Assembly: GCF_018691265.1 (NCBI RefSeq)
Contig: NW_024881301.1
Location: forward strand, 14,196,752-14,260,751
DNA: 64,000 bases
Direction: 5' to 3'
From: Tyto alba
Lineage: Eukaryota > Chordata > Aves > Strigiformes > Tytonidae
Below, piece by piece: positions 56,001 to 64,000 of this stretch (positions within the stretch are counted from its first letter, which is position 1; every line of letters starts with the position of its first letter). A program made the translations under genes and the position numbers. Below the pieces are notes generated by a model. It ran no database searches. It saw nothing but the letters and a program-made list of their open reading frames with translations, and had not been told where the DNA came from.

Positions 56001-59000
56001 CAGGTGAAGATAGAAAAATGCTGGTCTGTCAAATTTCACATACTACTAATAAAAGCCTTAATTTCATAGTTTAAGGGCTACTGAAATGGCCTAACATATG
56101 AAGGCATAAAATATACCTACAACCCCATACTGGTCCTGTATTTAATGATCATGCCTAAGCGCATTAACAACTAATTTGATCGCATAATAATGGGAAGGCA
56201 TGCTGTAAGAGCAATATTCTAAGCACTGAAATTCAAAATCTTAAATCAACTTTTATCACCACCTCTTCTACTTGTTCATTCTAATACTTGGCAAAATGGT
56301 TTTCAAAACGTACATAAAAATGACAGTGAAGATAATGGGGCCAAATAATCCCCACAAACATTGTTGGGTTTGGTTTTTTTTTAGTAACTAGTGCATATCC
56401 CGTAAGTCAACATGGTAATAATTATGCCAATTGAATCTTCAAAACACTTGACATTCAAGTGAGTATGGGTTTTCCTTTTCAGTTAGACACCAATGCCCTT
56501 ACGCCCTTCCTAACAACTCGGTCTTATTTCTGTGGTCATGAAGACCAAAATTAACCCCTGTTGCAGTACAACAAAATAATATGAGGACATCCCAGAAGTT
56601 TAAAAGCTAGCGTATGCCATGTTTCAGAAATCCCTTCAAAACACTATAGGAATTACATACATATACACATCTATATACAAAGATACCACGAGATCCCAGA
56701 ATATTGTCTGCTATTAGATTGCTTGCTTGCACAAACAAAAGACCTTCTCAGTATGTTTAAAAAGTTGGGACATTGTCAACTAGCACCAAAGCAAATCTCA
56801 TCTTCCTGAACTACACTGACTCTTCCTGGTTCATCCACAGCATTGGACAGTGAGGGCCAGTAAGCAGACTTGCATCACCCCAATTTGACAGCAGTGGCCA
56901 CACAGAGGCTTGGTACTAAGTTGAGAATCCATTTTCCTGATGGATTTTTCCAAATATTTGCTATTTGCAGAGGACTCAAGATTCCACTTGGGGTTTATTA
57001 ATGGTGCTTAATCTAAAGTATCAAACCACCAGTGTCACATCAGATCTAGTTCATCTCTTCCAGTCCTTTCTCCTCCAGCAAATATTTTCTTACCAAACCT
57101 CTTCTTCAACTGTTACACTCTTATTTCTAGGAACTCAGTCAGAGATACATTCATCAAGGTTCCTCCAACAATTTCAGTTCCTTTCCACTACTCCATTTCC
57201 TCACCCAGTCAATCCCTGGTTTCCCTCAAGTACTAATGCTCATTTGTCCTCCCATAGCTCCCCTGAATTCGCCAGTACCAACCTAGTGGGGTTTTGCTTA
57301 TAAGCATTCATTTTGTGTCACACTGTATCTTTCTCTAGGCTACGTGGGTTGCCACATCAGAAGTTACCGAAAACAGAAGTTTTCTTCCTCTAAAGACCAG
57401 TACTTACACTTGTGACAATGAAAACTAAAAGGAGCAATAAAGAACAATACACAAATACATATTCAACACAAGGTGGAGTCTTCCAGAGGTTAACTGTTGA
57501 TATCTAACAACTCTGGTAATAGTCGCAAAACTTTGCAACCTCAGCCAATAAGGTTATTTTACAGATTTAACCTAAGTCTCTCAAAACACCTATCACTTCC
57601 CCAAGTATACTGGGAGACTTTAATTCAAACCACAGACATGCAATAGCTTCGCACATAAAGGATTATGAATTTTTAACACGAGCACAGTATTTTCCTTCTA
57701 CCCTTATTTTCCAACTGAGTCAAGGGTTTGTGGAAGCCTTCACAGTCCACCTTTCCTCAGGGAGCTTTCTGAAGCTCAGCAATGACAGCAGAAAGCAGCT
57801 GTCAACGTTCAGAAGAGCTGGCAGTTGACACCAACAAAACAATGGAGGACACATAATGAACTATGGTGGAAAGGCAGCTTCAAATTTCCATATTCTAAAA
57901 TGCAGACTGGGTCAGGCAAAAACTAAGGAAATTCTACAATAATCACTAACAAGACAAAGCACATTAGAAATACTTTCAAAACTTTTGGAAAGATACCAAT
58001 AAACACCATGTCCTCTCCAAAGCTTTATTGGACTACAGTAGCCCTAACAGCAAAACCAAATATTTGCCTAGAACAGATATAAACAAATCAAACCACCAAA
58101 TGCCTTGATCTAATCCTGAAATCTAAACACTGCCTCCCCCCAAAGCCCCACCTATACTTCTAACTGATCTTTAACAAAACAAAACAAAAACACCACCACT
58201 GAGAACAACCAAATATCCAGAGATTGCTTCATTGGTAACAACATTAAACAAGCACTTTATCTTCATACGTAAGTGTTCTGGTTATGTTGCAGCAACACAA
58301 ATTTACTTAAGTTCAGAATGGTTATAGTATAAAGAGAATTCTAGTTCTCTCTGTTTTCAAGGAAATACTAAAATTCCTTAAGTATTCTTGGAATTCAGAG
58401 TATACTTTGTGAGTCATCTTATATTCCAGGCGTCAAGTGGCTAAATGTCTTATTACTCTGCCTCCACCAAAGTCCCCTCCAGAATAGCTTGTATAAACAT
58501 AGTTAAGCTCACATTTCAAGTTACTGTGAATACTCAGTTCCCACAAGTTTTATGGCGTAATTATCAAATTCTTACAGAAGGCTGCACTTAACATTCACAG
58601 TGTTATTCCAGAAACTATTTAGTTTTTCTGTTTGAGTAACCAAGTATGGTCTCTTTCCTGTAGTTGTTTTATATAAAAATTATTCTTTGGAGTTAACATT
58701 CAGTGGAGCCTTACAGGAGTCCTAGGGCATTAAAGTAAAAATTCAATACAGTAAGTTTGCTAAGTATTTGTGAAACTGATTTACATCTTATTTACAAGAA
58801 ACTCTGTACAGCACTGATGAGCTTGTGTTACCAGTCCAAAGCAAACCCAGAGAATTAAGTGATCAGTAGCTCCAACTCAAAAGTCTGCTATCATGTACGT
58901 TGTGCTGTTCCTCAAAGGATTTCTGCATTTTCCAGCTAATATTACGTCCAAACATACACATATTATGAAAATTGCATCCGTTGAAAACAGGAAGTTTATG

Positions 59001-62000
59001 ATCAGGGGCCAATGTCAGCCAGACAATTTCACAAAAAAGCCTTTTCAATAGTTGGGAAAACTTGCCTCAGCTTTCCAAAATGAAGCGTTATTCTTTCTCA
59101 GGCACTAGCTTGCAAGCATTATTATTTTTTTTTTTCTTTGCCTTTTCTGTCAATAAACAAAGAACTAAACAGAAATTCTTCAGGTCAGGAGAGAATTTCA
59201 TAAAGCTTTTCTTAAATTGATTAGACCAAGGAACAACATGCCAAGTCTTATAATGTTGATCTCATGAGGGAGGTTTCAAATTAACAAACATTATCTCAAA
59301 GTACCATTAATAGTTACCATAAATTCGAATTATTTTGAGCAAATAGATCAATGTTTAGTTGTATAAAACAACATGCAAAGGAGCATCTTCAAGCTTTCCT
59401 TTCCCAAATCCACTGACAAGACAATTTTGAGTAAAACTTGCCATACGAGCACTTTCAATTAATATAAGGCAAGGTTTATAAGGGAGAGAGAATATCTTAC
59501 AAGACATAGCTGGAACAAACAGACAAGCTCTTCAATCCTGTCTTCAGCTCTGAAACAGAAGCAGCAAATTCCAACCCAAGCTCAGGCCAGGAACAATTTT
59601 TCTGAGCTTAACTTGATTAAATTGTCAAAGTGCTTAATTTTTAAGAGAAAAGGATGGTTGGTCCTGCGGAGCAAAACGGGAGGTAAGCAAGAGGAGATAA
59701 AGTTACCTATCCACAGGTGGTAATCACCCCTCCCCCAAAAGACTTAGACAGCTGGACTGAATTATATGGAAAACTAAGTTCCATTAAAAACCAGTAATTA
59801 CTGAGTCTGATTTCTGATACCCAGAAGTAGTCAGAATTTTCAACTCCAGGGTTCCTCCTTTTAGGGTATTTCTTACAGCTCCTCTTAGAATCATCGCTAC
59901 CAACAATTACAATTCAGCATGTTAAGGTACTGTCAAATGGAAAATGTAAGTATAAAAATGATGAAGCTGTTATCTCTTCTAAGGTATAGATTAATTCAGG
60001 TCTAACTCACTTGATTATATGCCACACGTACATCTTCAACATTATCAGAAGCAAAGTGTGCTAAAATTTTCAGTGTGAAGGCTCAAACAAACCCGCAGTG
60101 ACAATAAGCTAAACAGTTTTTCATTACATACTTAAGCCCAGGGATATCAGCTATACAGACTGAGAAAAGCTTACGTTGGTGTTTTCTAATTGCAGTAGAT
60201 TTACTGTGTAATAGGATTTGACGTCTTCAGATACTAGCCTCACACGGAAACCTGTTTCACTGAATGTCATAACTTCCTCTTCTTTTGTTGGCCAGTACTG
60301 TGCACACTTCACCTAATGTATTTAAAAAAAAAAAAAAAATGGGGAAAAAAAAATCTCGTTAAGTATCCTAGTATCTTGGGATTTGCATGAGCAGATTCTG
60401 AGACCCTATTATTCAATCCAGTAGACTCAAGTACCTGCTTCCAGTTTGAGGAATTCTCAAAGTCCCTAATGTTTACAGACAAGTTACTACAACTGTTTCC
60501 AAACCTATTATCCATTCCTGCTTTATCTGTTTATGCTTTCTTTCAAAGGGCTAGCATGTTTTGAGGTATACCTTAACCCTTCTCCCTCTCTCCCTTCCAA
60601 TTCTCTATAGTGAACAGAGATCTTTATTCAGTTATTTCAACCACATTTCCCCCCTCCATTTCTGATGTGCACACCTGCACATTTACATAACTGATGTAAC
60701 ACATCCAGTTTTACCAAGGCTTGCTGAATACAGGAAGACTCTAGTGAAACAGAAAGAACTAACAAAGTAATGCAAAACTGTCCCTTGTTTTTTAATGCTC
60801 TTACCTTGCACTCAAACTTTCTGTAGGAAAATTTTTGCATTAATAAAATAAGTGGCTTTTCAATGGACTAGTCAAATCTTTTTCACTAACAAATCTACTT
60901 TGAAGAAAAACCATAAACCTCATATGACATGCATTTATAACTAAAATCTACAGTGGTTTTAGGCACCTTAGCAGAAAAACTACATCATAACTGAAGATTC
61001 GTGTTTTCTGCACGTATACCACCCGCTGTAAAAAAGTCAAAAATAACTAGATCTGTTTGACAGTTGCTGGGCAGCAGCTTGTCTTCAATTGTTACAAACA
61101 AGATAACTATGTAACAAAATACACTACTCTTAAATTTAGAGGAAATAGTCTAAAGATACTTCAATTTAAACTTTGTTTTCCCACCTTCCATTTTGTTCTA
61201 GAGTATCTTACACTGCTTCTACTCCATCTTATTTCTGTCTGTACATCCTAATTTCTCAGGGTGTTACTTTCACCATTCTGGATTTCACCAAACTGAATTT
61301 TCTGTCTTAGCTCCACCACTTTAGTGTTTGATTAAATACAGGTTATGCTGTACACCAGTGAGAAAGTCTGTTAGTTATTTTAACATAATTATCAAACGTT
61401 GTTCAACTGTATTAAAATTACGTGGCTAACTTTATAGTTTTAGGCCTAATATTACTTACCGATTCTTTTTCAACAGTTCTGTTCAGCATGACAACTGCTT
61501 TGGTTTGTTGCTGCCATACCATTAGCCAAAAATGGCAACATGTATTAGGTAGTGGACCCTGTGGGGTAAAGAAAAAAAGTGGGTGTGAGAATGTATAGGC
61601 AAAGCACTATTCGAACACAGTTAATAGTTCACTGTGTGAAACAGGAAAAAGTCTTCCTCTGAAAAGTTTAAACAATTTATTAATAGAATGACAGAAATGA
61701 CAGGCAAGAAAGTAACCACACTGCACAGATCATTCCAGTAACTTAAAAAGTGGTTGGTTCTGGGTTTTTCAAAAACAAACAACAAAACAGTAAGAACTCA
61801 GGGAAGAGATATGTCAGTTTGGGCATCAATGCTATTGTGCTGTTAGAAGAAAAGCTACTGCAGGCATGCTCAGAAGGTACAAGTGAAATAGGGGGTAAAA
61901 GTACTGTTGCAACCTATTTCCAAAAGAACTGAAGGAAAGAGCAAGAAATTCTTGAAAAGCCTTATATGCAGTAAATTATTCACATTTAAGTATTCCTTTT

Positions 62001-62274
62001 AGCTTTTTCTTAACATATAAAATAGTATGTTCACAACTAGATCAAGCAGGCACTTAGTATGAGATGTATATAATACAGAGACAAGGAACCATCCAAATAC
62101 AATTACAACTGTACAAATCCCCCTCCCCCAGATTCTCAATTCCTATAACAGCCTAGTAATTGGTATTACTTACCTGTGTTAAAATATAGTATCTCTGGGC
62201 TTCTTCTATGACCACTAGGCTGGCGTTGATATAGTCATTCTCAGTGTTCTGCAGTTTTACACGACTATGATCAT
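40999..62274 (-). CDS. PTPN2: PTPN2 (TCPTP), tyrosine-protein phosphatase non-receptor type 2, 3' part (exons 3-9 and alternative terminal exon)
   Basis: PTPN2 removes phosphate from tyrosines of JAK1/3, STATs, and insulin and growth-factor receptors. Minus-strand exons at 62174-62274, 61460-61558, 60175-60312, 52692-52901, 51124-51282, 47205-47395 and 45436-45643 join with GT-AG ends and consistent phase, starting near human residue 55. The catalytic set is present: E-loop region TVEKESVKCAQYW, WPD loop [12 protein letters not shown]-loop [14 protein letters not shown] (Cys216 in human numbering) and Q-loop [13 protein letters not shown]. After the domain comes [10 protein letters not shown] and a variable linker, then a bipartite basic region (RKRLREDRK and ERKRKR). 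Two endings are encoded: a hydrophobic tail (TC48, ER membrane) from full-length exon 9, and PRLTDT (TC45, nuclear) from 40999-41020 after an internal donor at 45542. Exons 1-2, with the N-terminus and most of the pTyr loop, lie right of the window. PTPN1 is excluded by the linker and tails. Confidence 0.97.
41021..45435 (-). other. PTPN2: PTPN2 TC48 3' UTR and last TC45 intron
   Basis: This stretch is 3' UTR for the TC48-type transcript at its right end and intron for the TC45-type transcript throughout. It is A/T-rich, with a G+C-rich patch at about 41.1-41.4 kb. An AATAAA in a 3'-end-like context lies near 41645 (minus). I see no other gene. The short reading frame at 42857-43114 (minus) has no recognisable domain. 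Confidence 0.65.
45064..45069 (-). terminator. Candidate poly(A) signal of the PTPN2 TC48-type transcript
   Basis: AATAAA on the minus strand, 367 nt after the TC48-type stop. Further hexamers occur downstream (for example near 41645), so a longer 3' UTR cannot be excluded. Confidence 0.45.
45436..45643 (-). CDS. PTPN2: PTPN2 coding exon 9, TC48-type terminal exon with ER-tail
   Basis: 208 nt ending at TAA (45436-45438). It encodes [20 protein letters not shown], then [14 protein letters not shown] and the tail [20 protein letters not shown] followed by [14 protein letters not shown]. The hydrophobic [11 protein letters not shown] core equals in position the ER-retention tail of human TC48. 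An internal donor AG|GTGGTT sits directly after the KRKR cluster (exon end 45542). Confidence 0.96.
47205..47395 (-). CDS. PTPN2: PTPN2 coding exon 8
   Basis: 191 nt, 63 codons plus 2 nt: [20 protein letters not shown], then [20 protein letters not shown] and [20 protein letters not shown]. This is the linker after the catalytic domain. [10 protein letters not shown] and TEKYNGN match other vertebrates and the rest is divergent. Donor GTAGGT. Confidence 0.95.
51124..51282 (-). CDS. PTPN2: PTPN2 coding exon 7
   Basis: 159 nt, 53 codons: [20 protein letters not shown], then [20 protein letters not shown] and [13 protein letters not shown]. It holds the Q-loop glutamine. It is two codons longer than the human exon near KKDPFSVD. 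Acceptor TTTACAG, donor GTAAAT. Confidence 0.96.
52692..52901 (-). CDS. PTPN2: PTPN2 coding exon 6 (catalytic P-loop)
   Basis: 210 nt, 70 codons: [20 protein letters not shown], then [20 protein letters not shown] and the P-loop [18 protein letters not shown]. The WPD aspartate and the nucleophilic Cys are both on this exon. It is preceded by a 7.3-kb intron. Acceptor CTTCTAG, donor GTAAGT. Confidence 0.97.
54201..54220. repeat. Uninterrupted run of 20 G
   Basis: Twenty G in a row followed by AGGCGCGGAG, in PTPN2 intron 5. Long homopolymers of this kind are prone to length errors in sequencing. Confidence 0.9.
60175..60312 (-). CDS. PTPN2: PTPN2 coding exon 5
   Basis: 138 nt, 46 codons: [20 protein letters not shown], then [20 protein letters not shown] and QLENTN. 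It is one codon longer than the human exon in the TKEEEV segment. Acceptor ACATTAG, donor GTAAGC. Confidence 0.95.
61460..61558 (-). CDS. PTPN2: PTPN2 coding exon 4
   Basis: 99 nt, 33 codons: [20 protein letters not shown] then [13 protein letters not shown]. Acceptor CCCCACAG, donor GTAAGT; phase 0 at both ends. It carries the start of the catalytic E-loop. Confidence 0.96.
62174..62274 (-). CDS. PTPN2: PTPN2 coding exon 3
   Basis: 101 nt, 2 nt plus 33 codons: [20 protein letters not shown] then [13 protein letters not shown]. The first two bases complete the Tyr of SPY|DHSRV from exon 2. Acceptor ATTTTAG, donor GTAAGT. It is the rightmost PTPN2 exon I can find here. Confidence 0.96.
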
Positions 62275-64000
62275 CTAAAATTCAAAAGAACATTTAGAAT
62301 TAATGAGGCACCCATCTTGATGAATCCTCTTAACACGCAAGTTTAGGTCTGATAAGCATTTAGAAATAAATTCTGCAGTACTAACCAAATGGCAAACTAC
62401 AAACATATGTGAAACTAATTTCTCATGTAACTTTGATAACTGCCTGTCTCATTCTCCCCTCATCGTTCTATCAGATTAATTTCAGGCAGCTATTAATAGA
62501 AGCTGCTCAGAAAACTGGAATATCCAGTTTTCTTTAAAAAACAACCAAACAAAACAACCCTCCCACACACACCAAGATGCTCACAGTCATCCCTTAACAG
62601 TTGCATTTCCTTAATAGAACAGCATCACAACCCACACCAGGCAGCACTGTCCTATCACATCAGATCACTCTCCTGCATGGTTCCCTTTAAGTTCAGAATT
62701 CTGAGATTTTTGGTGAACTGGAGTTTCATAGGTTGAGGTAGAATCATAAAGTTAAACTCACACAGCTAAAAAACAAAAGGAAAAATATATACTTGCTGTA
62801 ATTCAGACCAAGATTTGATCCATTTAATTTTCCCTGTAATTTATTGTTTGATAACATACAAATTAGAAATATAAAGAAGGGGACTGTGAAAAAAATGTAC
62901 CTATTTAATAAATCTTCCAGTTAAAAAAAAGCCTAATCTAATTACACAGTTTCAGTCGCTCATGATTACACAGGCAAGACAGAAGATTCCCCTATTTATG
63001 GCAGAGGCAAGCAAAGGACTCCGTTTAAAAATATAATAATGAGGAAGATTATTACACAGTGTTTTAGTATGACAGTCTGATAAAGTCACTGTGACTGTCT
63101 CTAGTACCTTTTAGTATGTGATTTATCCCCCTCTAGGAGACATTTAGGTAATCAGACTTGTTCACGGTAAGTAATCTTTCAGCCATTTATTAGAACTGTA
63201 TTAAATAAACAACATTTTTAGTTTAAAATTTGTACACAACTGCATGCCAGGAAATCAGATCCAACTGACTCCAAACCCCCTGAAGCTCAACGGTCTAGAC
63301 AGACTGTTTAAGAGAAGAGTAACTAAAAAATAGCAAACCAAAATGAATTTGAGACTTCAACACATTTCAGGAAGAGATAGAAGACATTCCATAAAGAAAC
63401 TGACAGAGCTCAGAATGAATTATGGGGCAATGCCAGTTTTTAACCTAGGTTCACCTGGTCTAACCCACACAACTCATTCGGTGTGCAGACTGATGTCACA
63501 GCTGCTAAGATGTCAGCCCGCTTTTCCCTGTCCCATTCATGCACCAAAAGGCTAATCTCTTTTTGATAAAGATCTTGGAAAACGCACAAAGTCAGTTGAG
63601 TTTTGACATAAGCAACTACCAAGTATCACACTCAGTGCAGCTATGATAGCTGAACTCAGATTAATTCCCTATATCACATCCAGTCCATACACCACAAGGC
63701 TTATCTAAGAAATCCCTGACTGTGACCCCAGATAAGTGGAAAAGCTGATGAGAATCAAGAAATAGTTACTGAATTAGACTCTTGTTCTATGGACGGCTCA
63801 TATGATTTTATAAATGCTTTCCATATGTTTGGAAACTTGGAAAAAGTACATTTACTAGATCTTGACCTGCTTTTAATACTCTCCCTCATCTATATGCTAT
63901 TGACAACTGTCAAAGAGGATTTTGCTGGATTCAAGGAAAGAAGTGAACAGTAAATTACTACTTTTGGGGTTTGGTTTTTTTGTTAAGGACTGGGATTTGG
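62275..64000 (-). other. PTPN2: PTPN2 intron 2 (to window end)
   Basis: The next upstream exon should encode a segment like NRYRDVSPY. I searched the minus strand for it and did not find it, so the window ends inside the intron. The reading frame at 63440-63622 (minus) does not match PTPN2. Nothing else is recognised. Confidence 0.7.

Larger units (their letters stand above)
45644..62173 (-). other. PTPN2 introns, contents
   Basis: Introns: 45644-47204 (with a G+C-rich patch at about 46.5-46.62 kb), 47396-51123, 51283-52691, 52902-60174, 60313-61459 and 61559-62173. The 7.3-kb intron 5 has a run of 20 G at 54201-54220 and a poly(A)/(AAAAAC)n tract at 54296-54339. A run of ~19 A lies near 48191-48209. 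No mobile element with ends, RNA gene or extra exon was recognised. Confidence 0.65.

Noticed and set aside
63440..63622. Minus-strand frame tested as PTPN2 exon 2
   Set aside because: It lacks any match to the expected NRYRDVSPY-type segment and does not end at a donor of the needed phase.
1..64000. Operons, CRISPR arrays, phage or other prokaryotic-type systems, and tRNA or rRNA genes
   Set aside because: The window is vertebrate nuclear DNA with spliced genes. Nothing with the needed repeats, clusters or RNA motifs was seen by eye; short snoRNA- or miRNA-type genes cannot be excluded without a structure search.

Overview
This is a vertebrate nuclear window, most likely from a bird and probably a neoavian one. 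Four human-chr18p11-type genes sit in the conserved order SPIRE1 - CEP76 - PSMG2 - PTPN2. The introns are short for vertebrates. No mammalian Alu, B1 or L1 sequence was seen. Two intronic solo LTRs resemble an ERVL-type LTR family that I recall as common in neoavian genomes. The species call is inference; the gene calls rest on protein sequence, consistent splice sites and matching exon phases.

Layout. 1-6016: SPIRE1 (minus), only coding exon 1 (start of the KIND domain) and what should be intron 1; the rest lies left of the window. About 5.4-6.9 kb is a CpG-island promoter with a (CAG)8 and a (CGG)8 tract. 8.37-23.69 kb: complete CEP76 (minus), 12 coding exons, 662 codons. 23.69-24.00 kb: a 313-bp head-to-head promoter shared by CEP76 and PSMG2. 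24.00-32.01 kb: complete PSMG2 (plus), 7 coding exons, 268 codons. 32.0-40.65 kb: intergenic DNA with no gene I can support. 40.65-64.0 kb: the 3' part of PTPN2 (minus), coding exons 3-9 plus a distal alternative terminal exon; exons 1-2 lie right of the window.

The most informative observation is the PTPN2 3' end. Exon 9 encodes the long hydrophobic-tailed (TC48/ER) terminus. It also contains an internal GT donor directly after the basic cluster, in the right phase to join a 22-nt coding piece at 40999-41020. That piece encodes the PRLTDT tail of the nuclear TC45 isoform, so both isoforms can be read from the genome.

Mobile elements: two related LTRs in CEP76 introns 7 and 8 (one with a clear 5-bp target duplication) and a different, opposite-strand LTR-like element in PSMG2 intron 1. 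The genes act in separate pathways (actin nucleation, centriole copy-number control, proteasome assembly, tyrosine dephosphorylation); their adjacency is old synteny. I found no operon, CRISPR array, phage or other undescribed multi-gene system here.
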